A program made the position numbers and the translations under genes. A stretch of DNA of 64,000 bases from Pseudoxanthomonas winnipegensis (GTDB taxonomy: Bacteria > Pseudomonadota > Gammaproteobacteria > Xanthomonadales > Xanthomonadaceae). The notes under the pieces were generated by a model, which was not told the DNA's origin, ran no database searches, and saw nothing but the letters and a program-made list of their open reading frames with translations. The stretch is from positions 310,001 to 374,000 of the forward strand of contig NZ_SHMH01000006.1 of NCBI RefSeq assembly GCF_004283755.1, in the 5' to 3' direction. Shown one piece after another: positions 8,255 through 16,118 of the stretch (position 1 is the first letter of the stretch; the number at the start of each line of letters is the position of its first letter).

Positions 8255-8839
8255 ATGACGCCATCGCCGCTCAGCACTGCCTTGAACTGGATGGGCGACA
8301 GCCGGCTGCTGGTCCCGGTCATGCTGGTCCTGGGCGGGCTGTGGTGGGGGCGCAATCCGCGTCTGGCCGTGGCATGGGCCGCCACGCTGGTGGCGCTGGG
8401 CGGCGCGATCGTGGTGTCCAAGCTGGCCTACAAGGCCTTCGGCGTGGACTGGCGCAGCGTCGGTTTCTTCACCATCAGCGGCCACAGCGCGCTGGCGGCG
8501 ATGCTGTATCCGGTGCTGGGCTATCTGCTGGCCGCGCATGCCGCGCCGACGACGCGCCTGCTGTCCACCCTGATCGGCGTGGCGCTGGCGGTGGCCGTGG
8601 CGGTGGCGCGGGTGCTCAGCTTCCGCCACACGCCGGCGGAGATCGTGGTCGGCCTGGGGCTGGGCCTGGCCGCCTCGGGCTGGATGCTGGGGCGCTGGCG
8701 CGCCCAGTTGGCCTTGCCGCCGCATGCGGCGCCTTGGGTCGTGGGCACGGCGATGGTCGCCGGTTTCGCGGTGTGGCTGGTGCCCAACGTGCCGGCCGAG
8801 CGCGTGCTGTCGCATATCGCCTGGCGGATCCGGGGGTAG
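8255..8839 (+). CDS. PAP2-family membrane phosphatase
   Basis: 194 residues, five to six membrane segments. Phosphatidic-acid-phosphatase motifs 2 and 3 are visible: FFTISGHSAL (SGH, about residue 80) and RVLSFRHTPAEIVVG (SxRxxxxH-like, about 120). Motif 1 (KxxxxxxRP) is not evident: KLAYKAFGVDW is the nearest match. Members dephosphorylate lipid phosphates, for instance undecaprenyl diphosphate. The ATG at 8255 is used rather than a GTG nine codons upstream. Confidence 0.83.
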   Translation: MTPSPLSTALNWMGDSRLLVPVMLVLGGLWWGRNPRLAVAWAATLVALGGAIVVSKLAYKAFGVDWRSVGFFTISGHSALAAMLYPVLGYLLAAHAAPTTRLLSTLIGVALAVAVAVARVLSFRHTPAEIVVGLGLGLAASGWMLGRWRAQLALPPHAAPWVVGTAMVAGFAVWLVPNVPAERVLSHIAWRIRG

Positions 8840-8934
8840 GCGCTGTCGGGGGCTTCGAGGCGGGAGCGGGCGACGGATCGCGTCGCTTCCGCCAGGTCGG
8901 GAACCCGATGGCATCGAGGCGGTGTGCGAAAGCC

Positions 8935-8963
8935 GCTGGGTTCCCGCCTTCGCGGGAACGACG
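8935..8963. repeat. TCGTTCCCGCG-type REP unit
   Basis: Single palindromic unit GGTTCCCGCC...GCGGGAACGACG in the gap between the PAP2 and DUF1615 genes. It belongs to the same family as the pairs near 3159 and 15551. Confidence 0.75.
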
Positions 8964-9116
8964 GTAGTGAGTGAGCGAGTTTTTCGAGGTGCGGAGCCGC
9001 CGGGCGCAAAGTGTGCGCGCAGGAGTGACGTTGCGCATGCACGCCCTGCAAGTGCTTCGCCCTCATCTCGACGCCCGTGACGCGCGCATGGGCACGTGCA
9101 TGGCAGCATGCGCGCC

Positions 9117-10199
9117 ATGCCGCCGCGCCGCCTCGACACGCTCCGAACCGCCCTTGGCCTGCTCTGCCTGCTGCTGGCCGGCTGTGCGACCCAGCCAAAG
9201 GCGCCGCAGCGCAACCCCGATGCGGTGCGCGCCGAGATCGTGCGCAAGCTGCCGGCCACGCTGCCCGATGCGCAAGGCTGGGCCGACGACGTCTACGTGG
9301 CGCTGACCGCGCAGGGCATCGACGCCAGCCCCGAACACGTCTGCGCGGTGCTGGCGGTGACCGAGCAGGAATCCACCTACCAGGCCGATCCGCCGGTGCC
9401 CGGCCTGCCGGCGATCGCGCGCGGCGAGATCGACCGCCGCGCGGCGGCGCTGCATGTGCCGGGCCTGCTGGTCGATGCGGCGCTGCGCATCACCTCGCCC
9501 GATGGGCGCAGCTACGCCCAGCGCCTGGCGGCGGTGCGCACCGAGCGCCAGCTCAGCGAGCTCTACGAGGACTTCGTCGGCATGGTACCGCTGGGCGGCA
9601 AGCTGTTCGGCGGGCTCAACCCGGTCCGCACCGGCGGGCCGATGCAGGTGAGCATCGCCTTCGCCCAGACGCGCACGCGCGGCTATCCGTATCCGCTGCA
9701 GGCCGGCGTGCGCCACGAGGTGTTCACCCGGCGCGGTGGGCTGTATTTCGGCACCGCCCATCTGCTGGCTATCCGGCGCATTACGACGCGCTGCTGTACC
9801 GCTTCGCCGATTTCAACGCCGGCTGGTATGCCAGCCGCAACGCCGGCCTTCCAGGCCGCGGTCAGCCGCGCCTCGGGCATCAAGCTGGCCCTGGACGGCG
9901 ACCTGCTCCGGCCCGGCGCGGGCATGGACGATCCGGGCGCCACCGAGCGCGCGGTGCGCGCCCTGGGCGCACGCCTGGACATGGACGAGGGCCAGATCCG
10001 CCGCGCGCTGCAGCAGGGTGACACGCTGACGTTCGAGGACAGCGTGTTCGCCCTGGGCGACGCGGCGGCCGGTCGGCCGCTGCCGCGCGCGGTGCTGCCG
10101 GGCATCCGGCTGGAGAGCCCCAAGATCACCCGCCAGCTGACCACCGACTGGTTCGCCGACCGGGTCAACGCGCGCTGGCAGCGGTGCATGCGCCGCTGA
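9117..10199 (+). CDS. DUF1615 lipoprotein with a compensated internal frameshift
   Basis: 360 residues from the ATG at 9117 (starts at 9096 GTG and 9108 ATG are in frame). Signal peptide with lipobox LLAGC, so a lipid-anchored envelope protein. The body matches the DUF1615 family. Between about 9768 and 9845 the annotated frame reads an unlikely string (AIRRITTRCCTASPISTP), while the +1 frame there reads GYPAHYDALLYRFADFNAGW, the sequence expected in DUF1615 proteins. A missing G near 9768 and an extra G near 9845 explain this. The gene is therefore either carrying two compensating indels or affected by two sequence errors. Function unknown. Confidence 0.8.
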   Translation: MPPRRLDTLRTALGLLCLLLAGCATQPKAPQRNPDAVRAEIVRKLPATLPDAQGWADDVYVALTAQGIDASPEHVCAVLAVTEQESTYQADPPVPGLPAIARGEIDRRAAALHVPGLLVDAALRITSPDGRSYAQRLAAVRTERQLSELYEDFVGMVPLGGKLFGGLNPVRTGGPMQVSIAFAQTRTRGYPYPLQAGVRHEVFTRRGGLYFGTAHLLAIRRITTRCCTASPISTPAGMPAATPAFQAAVSRASGIKLALDGDLLRPGAGMDDPGATERAVRALGARLDMDEGQIRRALQQGDTLTFEDSVFALGDAAAGRPLPRAVLPGIRLESPKITRQLTTDWFADRVNARWQRCMRR

Positions 10200-10338
10200 G
10201 CGCCGGGCGCGCATCGGTCAGCGAAAGCGGACAGGCTGGCTTTAGATGCGCTTGGCCGCGTTACCGAGCGCCTTAAGATGCGTCGGACTCCCTTCGCCAT
10301 CGCCGCGCAGTCGCATCACGCGCCTGCGCAAGCTCGCC

Positions 10339-10569
10339 ATGACCGCGCTTCCGCCCGACACGTCGCCGCAGCTCGAAGCCATGCTCCAGGCGTTGGAACA
10401 GGCCCTGCCTGCGTTGGTGGCCGCGCACCCGGCGCCGGGCGATTTCTGGAATGCATTCATGCTCCGGCTGGACGAGATCGAGGCATGCGCGCCGCGGGAG
10501 CTGGACCTGACCGCGCGCTTGAATGCGATGCTGGCGCCGCATGGGATGCGGATCGCGGTGGCGGACTAG
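10339..10569 (+). CDS. Small hypothetical protein
   Basis: 76 residues starting MTALPPDTSPQLEAMLQALE, acidic and probably helical. It has no recognised domain, signal peptide or membrane segment. The frame stays open further upstream to 10246, but the ATG at 10339 gives the most protein-like sequence. Codon third positions look GC-rich as in neighbouring genes, which is the main support. It could be a chance open frame. Confidence 0.45.
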   Translation: MTALPPDTSPQLEAMLQALEQALPALVAAHPAPGDFWNAFMLRLDEIEACAPRELDLTARLNAMLAPHGMRIAVAD

Positions 10570-10629
10570 GCGCCGCTCGCGGGCCCGCGAAAGCGACGCG
10601 CTGCGGGGATTCGTGCGGAAATCGAAGGC

Positions 10630-10658
10630 GCTGGGTTCCCGCGTTCGCGGGAACGACG
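10630..10658. repeat. TCGTTCCCGCG-type REP unit
   Basis: Palindromic unit GGTTCCCGCG-TTC-GCGGGAACGACG between two small genes, same family as at 8935 and 12054. Confidence 0.75.
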
Positions 10659-10777
10659 GGTTCCCTGGGCCACCCAGATCCCGGGCGCCAGGCGCATGAC
10701 CTTCGTCACTGGGCGCGGCGGCCGTGCGCGGTGAGCATCGCGGTCGATCGATCCGCATCGGACTTCAGGACATCCCC

Positions 10778-11014
10778 ATGAGCGCAGGACAGGGTTCGGC
10801 AGGCAACGTCATCGCCGCCATCTGCAGTTTCTTCATCCCGGGACTGGGCCAACTGTTCCAGGGGCGGCTGATCTCGGCGGTGCTGTGGTTTCTGACCGGC
10901 TGCGTGGCCTTCGTCATCACCTGGCTGATCACGCTGTCGCTGCTGCCCTTCGGCTGGTTCATCATCAGCGTGCTCTCGTGCATCAACGCGGCGGTATATC
11001 GCCGCGCGCCCTGA
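10778..11014 (+). CDS. Small TM2-like membrane protein
   Basis: 78 residues. A first hydrophobic segment contains FFIPGLGQLFQGR, the PGLGQ-type turn common in TM2-like and related small membrane proteins. A second, longer hydrophobic stretch runs from about residue 30 to 70. Two to three membrane passes are likely. The function of such proteins is not known. It sits alone between REP sequence and the converging ketopantoate reductase-like gene. Confidence 0.7.
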   Translation: MSAGQGSAGNVIAAICSFFIPGLGQLFQGRLISAVLWFLTGCVAFVITWLITLSLLPFGWFIISVLSCINAAVYRRAP

Positions 11015-11023
11015 CCGACGCCG

Positions 11024-11917
11024 CTAGCGCGGCGCGGCCTCGAGCAGCTTCACCAGGCTCCACAGCGTGTGGTTGACCGGCGTGGCGATGCCATGTTCCC
11101 GGCCCAGCCGCACGACGGCACCGTTGAGATGGTCGATCTCGCTGGGCCGGCCGCGCGCCAGGTCCTGCGCGGTGGAGGAGCGCTGGCCGGCCATGTTGCG
11201 TGCCAGGCCGTACGTGGCGTCCCACAGGTCGTCGGGCAGCGTGATGGACGCGGCCGCGGCCACCGCCGTGCATTCGTCGAAGACCGCGCGCATGGTGTCC
11301 TTGATCCCCGGCGCCTGCACCAGCAGGCCGTAGGGTTGCTGGGAGATGGCCGACAGCGCGTTGTAGCAGCAGTTGATCACCAGCTTGGCCCAGAGCGCCT
11401 CGGCCACGTGGTCCGAGACTTCGCTCGGGATGCCGGCCTCAGTCAGCATCGCGGCCAGCGCGGCGCTGGTCGCCCCTGCGCCGATCACCAGCTCGCCGCG
11501 GCCGTGGTGGCGCACATGCGCCGGGCCGGCCATCTCGGTGCCGACGTAGACCACGGTGGGGATGACGGGATGCCGCAGCGCCTGAGCCAGGCGTGCGGCA
11601 TTGTCCACGCCGTTCTGCAGGCTGAGCACCTGCGCCTGCGGCGCGAGCCAGGGTGCGAGCGCGGCGCCGGCCGTCTCGGTGTCGCCTGACTTCACGCAGC
11701 ACAGCACCAGCTCGGCCTCGGCCGCGGCGGCGGCGTCGGTGCTGGCCTGCAGCGCGACCACGCCATCGAACGCGGCCGACTCCAGCCGCAGGCCATGGGC
11801 CTGCACCGCTTCGACAAGCGGCGCGCGGCCGATCAGGGTCACCGCGTGGCCGGCGCGCGCCAGCATGGCGCCGTAGTAGCAGCCGACTGCGCCGGCCCCC
11901 ATCACCGCGATACGCAT
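11024..11917 (-). CDS. 2-dehydropantoate 2-reductase family protein
   Basis: 297 residues with the ketopantoate reductase layout. The NADP-binding motif is MGAGAVGCYYGAMLARAG (residues 6-23), followed by the conserved LQNGVDNAARL (about 97-107, catalytic Asn) and LWAKLVINCCYNALSAI (about 173-189, catalytic Lys and Asn). Family members reduce ketopantoate in pantothenate/CoA synthesis, but many paralogues act on other 2-keto acids, so I do not assign panE firmly. No operon partner is seen. Confidence 0.83.
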   Translation of the reverse strand: MRIAVMGAGAVGCYYGAMLARAGHAVTLIGRAPLVEAVQAHGLRLESAAFDGVVALQASTDAAAAAEAELVLCCVKSGDTETAGAALAPWLAPQAQVLSLQNGVDNAARLAQALRHPVIPTVVYVGTEMAGPAHVRHHGRGELVIGAGATSAALAAMLTEAGIPSEVSDHVAEALWAKLVINCCYNALSAISQQPYGLLVQAPGIKDTMRAVFDECTAVAAAASITLPDDLWDATYGLARNMAGQRSSTAQDLARGRPSEIDHLNGAVVRLGREHGIATPVNHTLWSLVKLLEAAPR

Positions 11918-12053
11918 CGCGGCCTCCTTGGTTCATGGGAAAGCCACGGACTTTAGAGCGTGTCGCGGGGTGAGGTAAGGGCGGTGATAGGAACCTGTCG
12001 TTCCTGCAGAGGGGCGAGCGCGGTGTCGTTGGCTTTCAGGATCGCGCGAAAGG

Positions 12054-12083
12054 CGCTGGGTTCCCGCGTTCGCGGGAACGACG
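12054..12083. repeat. TCGTTCCCGCG-type REP unit
   Basis: Palindromic unit with 7-10 base arms (TTCCCGCG/CGCGGGAA) followed by CGACGATAGG, in the gap between the reductase and GMC oxidoreductase genes. No gene is seen in the rest of 11918-12190. Confidence 0.75.
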
Positions 12084-12190
12084 ATAGGAGGCTGTGAGCC
12101 GATCATGCCAAGCCGCGTCGGCGAGACGCGCAACGCGGGATCGACTGTTTCATGGCGGGCCTGCACGCAGCCCAGAGCCCGCCATGCACG

Positions 12191-13870
12191 CTAGCCGATC
12201 GGCGCGCGCCGCGTCCCGCTGGGAAGATCGATCAGCGGCGCGGCAACGCTGGCCTCGTTGCGGATCCGTTCGGCCAGGCGCAGCGACAGCGCGACGATGG
12301 TCAGGGTCGGGTTGGCGTAGCCGCCGCTGGGGAACACCGACGAACCGGTGACGTACAGATTCTCCACCCCATGCACGCGGCCCTCGCGATCGACCACGCC
12401 GCTGCGCGGGTCGTCGTGCATGCGCGTGGTGCCCAGGAAATGCGTGGTGGAGGTGGTCTTGATCTCCATCGGCCGGCGGATGTGGAAGGTGCCCAGGCCG
12501 CTGCGCGCCAGCTCGCGCGCCACGATGTCCTGGCTGCGGTGGACCAGGGCGATGTCCTGATCGTGCCAGCGCCACTGGATCTCGATCAGGCGGTTGCCCA
12601 GATCGTCTCGCTCCTGGCCCAGGCGCACGCGGTTGTCGTAGCGCGGCGGCTGCTCGACCTGGTGCAGCACCTCGAAGTGGTCCAGACGGTGGCTGGGCTC
12701 GCCCTGCCGCGACCAGCCGCCCACGCCAAGGTGCGAGATCGGGCGGCGCAGGCGGTCGTTGTACTGCTGCAGCACGCCGTCGACGCCCAGTGCCGCGGCC
12801 ACCAGGTCGCGCTTGCGCGGCAGCTGCTTGCGGCGCAGCGCCTCGCGCACGCGCTGCGAGGCGCGGAAGCCGATCTCGCGCCGGCGCGACATGCTGCGCC
12901 GGGGGAACAGGATCGTGCTGAGGTTGACGCTGGGCTCGCCGCGCAGGGTGGCATCGGTCAGCTGCAGATGGCCCATGGCCGAGGTGCCATCGACGCGGCG
13001 CAGGTCGTACAGCGCCATGCGGTCGATCAGCTTGCGCGAGCTCGGGGTGAAGGTGCCGCCGAAGACCAGCGGATGGTCCATGAAGTAACGCCCCACCAGC
13101 CCGTGCTGGTTGCCGATGCCGTCGGCGAGCACATCGTCGGAGGCCAGCAGCAGCTGCGGCGTGGCCAGGCCGCCCTGCGCCAGCACGATGGTGTCGGCCT
13201 CGAACACCAGCGCATGACCGGGCTGCGCCAGGGCGTGCACCGCGCGCACGCGCCCGCTCGACGCATCCAGCTGCAGGCGCGCGGCGGTGGCGTTGTAGTA
13301 GCAGGTGATGTCGCGCGAGGCGCCGATCAGCTCGCGCTGGCCGCTCAGCACGACTTCCTTGTCGGCGAAGTGGAACATGCTGGTGCGCAGGCCGCTGCCC
13401 TGCAGCGGCAGCCGCGGCGCATCGGCGCCCTCCCAGTAGCCCGGGCCGTAGTGCCACGGCGGCAGCTCGAACCATTGCTGGGCGCGCGCATAGAACGGCG
13501 CCAGCTCGGCGATGGACAGCGGCCAGGCGCTGTCGGGCAGCCACGGCCGCGCCTCGAAATCGACCGCGCTGAGCGTGGTCAGGCGCAGGTGGTTGGCGCC
13601 GGTGCCCGCGTCGACCAGCCAGCGGTTGGCGTTGCCGCCGAACCGGCGCGTGGTCCAGATGCCCTGGTGGCCGTCGAACACCGAGGTGCTGGCCGGCTGG
13701 CCGCGGGCGGCGTGGTCTTCGTCCAGGCCGCCGCTTTCCAGCAGGGTGACCTTGAGGCCGCAGTGGCGCAGGGCGGTGGCCACGGCGATGCCGGCGGGGC
13801 CGGCACCGACGATGCAGACGTCGGAGCGAACGGTTGCGCCGCGGGGCAGCGCCTTGGCATCAACGAACAT
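12191..13870 (-). CDS. GMC-family FAD-dependent oxidoreductase
   Basis: 559 residues. The N-terminal FAD motif is VCIVGAGPAGIAVATAL (about 19-35). The C-terminal GMC region has THFLGTTRMHDDPRSGVVD (about 480-498, first active-site His) and VFPSGGYANPTLTIVALSLR (about 515-534). Family members oxidise alcohols, sugars or cholesterol; bacterial relatives include choline dehydrogenase and gluconate 2-dehydrogenase large subunits. No small or cytochrome subunit is encoded alongside, so the electron acceptor is unknown. It is a single gene with repeat-rich DNA upstream. Confidence 0.87.
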   Translation of the reverse strand: MFVDAKALPRGATVRSDVCIVGAGPAGIAVATALRHCGLKVTLLESGGLDEDHAARGQPASTSVFDGHQGIWTTRRFGGNANRWLVDAGTGANHLRLTTLSAVDFEARPWLPDSAWPLSIAELAPFYARAQQWFELPPWHYGPGYWEGADAPRLPLQGSGLRTSMFHFADKEVVLSGQRELIGASRDITCYYNATAARLQLDASSGRVRAVHALAQPGHALVFEADTIVLAQGGLATPQLLLASDDVLADGIGNQHGLVGRYFMDHPLVFGGTFTPSSRKLIDRMALYDLRRVDGTSAMGHLQLTDATLRGEPSVNLSTILFPRRSMSRRREIGFRASQRVREALRRKQLPRKRDLVAAALGVDGVLQQYNDRLRRPISHLGVGGWSRQGEPSHRLDHFEVLHQVEQPPRYDNRVRLGQERDDLGNRLIEIQWRWHDQDIALVHRSQDIVARELARSGLGTFHIRRPMEIKTTSTTHFLGTTRMHDDPRSGVVDREGRVHGVENLYVTGSSVFPSGGYANPTLTIVALSLRLAERIRNEASVAAPLIDLPSGTRRAPIG

Positions 13871-14473
13871 GAACGCACATCCTGTCGATCAGACGGTCGA
13901 ATCCGGGCGCCGGAGGCGTCCTTCCCCCAGACAACGCGGGCGAGGCGCCTGACAGGACAGTCAGCTGGCCACGGTCTTAGCTCCCTCCCCTTTCGCCGAA
14001 GGCGAAGGGGAGGGCTGGGGAGGGGTCGCTTTTGCCGTTGCTGTTGCTTTCGCTTTCGCATTTGCCCCTCGCCAACGGCGAGCACTGCAAAAGCAAAAGC
14101 GAACCCCCTCCCAACCTCCCCCTTGCGCTGCGCGCAAAGGGGAGGGGCGCTTCGGATGCTTCAAGTGGCGTGGGAGGGGAGCTGGCGCTTGTTGAGATGG
14201 CTCAGGCTGCTCCAGAGATTGGCCAAGCGGGCGCTCCCGCACAGCGCCGTCAGCCACAGCAACTGAGCTCATCAAGGGGCGTCAGCGGTGACCGGCCAAG
14301 AGCCCTTGGTTCGACGGCACGATCGTGGTGCTGCAGGTGGCGAACATGGATCTGTTCCACCCGCCTCCTGCGGCCCCTGTCACGATCCGCGATCGCACAC
14401 GGCCTTGCTTCATGACCATCGTGTCAGGATCCGGTGCTCCTGCCCCACGCGGGCGCCGCCCGAATGAAGCCGC
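13871..14473. other. Intergenic region with nested palindromes
   Basis: About 600 bases with no convincing gene. It holds the composite repeat at 13981-14147. The remaining 14148-14473 lacks a recognisable RNA or protein feature; the promoter of the acyltransferase gene starting at 14474 presumably lies there. Confidence 0.6.
13981..14147. repeat. Composite palindromic repeat (CCCTCCCCTTTCGCC type)
   Basis: First a palindrome with arms CCCTCCCCTTTCGCC/GGCGAAGGGGAGGG. Then a linker that itself carries an inverted repeat (CGCTTTTGC.../GCAAAAGC). Then a second palindrome of the CCTCCCCCTTGCG.../CGCAAAGGGGAGG type. The same two palindrome types, with different linkers, recur at 19486-19660 and 60415-60576. 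Confidence 0.7.
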
Positions 14474-15535
14474 ATGGGATCGGACAAGGACCGCCTGGCC
14501 GCCATCCAGTCGCTGCGGGCCGTGGCCGCGCTGATGGTCGTCCTGCACCACGCGCGCAACCCGATTCCCTGGCTCTGGAATCCGCTGGCGCACTACGAGG
14601 CGTTCGCCTCCGGCGTGGACATCTTCTTCGTGATCAGCGGGCTGATCATGTACGTGGCCGCACGCGACGAACGCTGGCGCGAGTTCATCGGCAAGCGGAT
14701 GATCCGGGTGGTGCCGCTGTACTGGATCGCGACCCTGGCGCTGATGGCGATCGAACTGCTGCGCCACCAGGCGCGCCTGGACGCCACCGAACTGTGGCAC
14801 CTGCTGCAGTCGCTGTTCTTCATCCCGCACCCGAGCCCGGACAAGCACGGCGAGCTGTATCCGCTGCTGGCCGTGGGCTGGACGCTGAACTTCGAGATGT
14901 TCTTCTACGCGCTGTTCTGCGTCGGCATCGTGCTCAGGCGCGTGGTGGCGGTGCCGACCGCGCTGATCCTGGTGCTGGTCGCGGCGGGCGCGCTGGGCGA
15001 GCCCGAAAGCCCGCTGGCGCGCACCTACACCAGCCCGCTGCTGCTCGAATTCCTGTGCGGCCTCTGGCTGGGCGTGCTCTATCGTCGCGGCCATGCCGAT
15101 CGTCTGCCGGGCTGGCTGCTGCCGGCCGGGCTGGCGGGGCTGCTGCTGTTGCCCGCGCTGTCGGAGGAGGGGCTGGCGCTGGTGGGCCGGATCGTGTGCG
15201 GCGTGGCGGTCGTGGCCGGTGCGATCGGGCTGGGCACGCGCGCACCGCGCCACCCGCTGCTGGAGCGGCTGGGCGATGCCAGCTACTCGATCTACCTCAC
15301 CCATACCGTGCTGGCGCTGCTGCTGGTGCAGGCGCTGTGGGCGCGCATTCCGCTGCATGGGCTGCTGCAGCTGACCGGCTATCTGCTCACCGCGCTGGGG
15401 GTGAGCGCGCTGGTCGGGTTGGCCAGCTATCGCTGGCTGGAACGTCCGGTCACGCGCGGGTTGCGCAGGGCGTGGATGGAGCGTGGTGCCAGGCGCAAGG
15501 CGGCCTCGGTCGAAGAGGCTGCGGAGACGCGCTAG
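14474..15535 (+). CDS. Acyltransferase-3 family membrane protein
   Basis: 353 residues, about ten membrane segments. It shows the acyltransferase-3 hallmarks: ALMVVLHHARNP (about residues 17-28, active-site His) and IFFVISGLIMYV (about 52-63). These enzymes O-acylate surface sugars, peptidoglycan or lipids from the cytoplasmic side. No glycan genes flank it, so the acceptor is unknown. The start at 14474 is the first ATG giving a full family match. It converges on the DUF2782 gene, with a REP pair between. Confidence 0.87.
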   Translation: MGSDKDRLAAIQSLRAVAALMVVLHHARNPIPWLWNPLAHYEAFASGVDIFFVISGLIMYVAARDERWREFIGKRMIRVVPLYWIATLALMAIELLRHQARLDATELWHLLQSLFFIPHPSPDKHGELYPLLAVGWTLNFEMFFYALFCVGIVLRRVVAVPTALILVLVAAGALGEPESPLARTYTSPLLLEFLCGLWLGVLYRRGHADRLPGWLLPAGLAGLLLLPALSEEGLALVGRIVCGVAVVAGAIGLGTRAPRHPLLERLGDASYSIYLTHTVLALLLVQALWARIPLHGLLQLTGYLLTALGVSALVGLASYRWLERPVTRGLRRAWMERGARRKAASVEEAAETR

Positions 15536-15550
15536 GACGGCCGACAGTCC

Positions 15551-15635
15551 GTCGTTCCCGCGCATGCGGGGACCCCGTGCCTTTCAAGCGAGAAGCCGAA
15601 CGTCCATGGGTTCCCGCTTTCGCGGGAACGACGAT
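15551..15635. repeat. Paired TCGTTCCCGCG-type REP palindromes
   Basis: Two units in inverse orientation (GTCGTTCCCGCG... and ...CGCGGGAACGACGA), with GTCCATGG before the second. They lie between the convergent acyltransferase and DUF2782 genes, so could also cap both transcripts. Confidence 0.78.
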
Positions 15636-15687
15636 ATGGGAGAGGGTGCTCGGTGCCAGCCGCACCTAGCGGCCCCACGCCGCCACC

Positions 15688-16020
15688 TCACCAGCCGTAG
15701 AGCTTCCAGTACACCGGCGAGATGTCGCCGCGGTTGGGATCGCTGGAGCGGTCCAGTCTGCCGTCGCCGTTGTCGTCGTAGAGGTAGTAGGCCGGGCCGC
15801 GGCTCGGGGTGATCTTGACCATGCGCAGGGCGCCGGCGACGCGGTACTCCTGGATGACGTCGCCGTTGTCCTCGGTGCGCACGGCCACATCGGCGTCGGG
15901 CAGGTCCATCTCGGTCAGGTCCTGGCCGCCGTGGCGCGCGCCGCCGCCGCTGGCGCAGCCGGTGAGCAGGATCCCGCCGCTCAGCAGCAGGCAGGTCAGG
16001 ACGGGCATCAGGCGCTTCAT
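15688..16020 (-). CDS. DUF2782 lipoprotein
   Basis: 110-residue precursor. The signal peptide ends in lipobox LLTGC (Cys22). The mature part contains VIQEYRVAGALRMVKITP and PAYYLYDDNGDGRLDRS, the DUF2782 family core. The gene is divergent from polA, an arrangement I know for DUF2782 genes in Xanthomonadaceae. Its role in the envelope is unknown. Confidence 0.88.
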   Translation of the reverse strand: MKRLMPVLTCLLLSGGILLTGCASGGGARHGGQDLTEMDLPDADVAVRTEDNGDVIQEYRVAGALRMVKITPSRGPAYYLYDDNGDGRLDRSSDPNRGDISPVYWKLYGW

Positions 16021-16118
16021 GGCGGCATCTCGCAGGTGGGAACCGCGCCGATTATCCGCCTGCGCGCGTGCTGCCGGGTGACGGCCGGTGACGCGGGGGC
16101 GCGGCGTAGAATCTGCGC

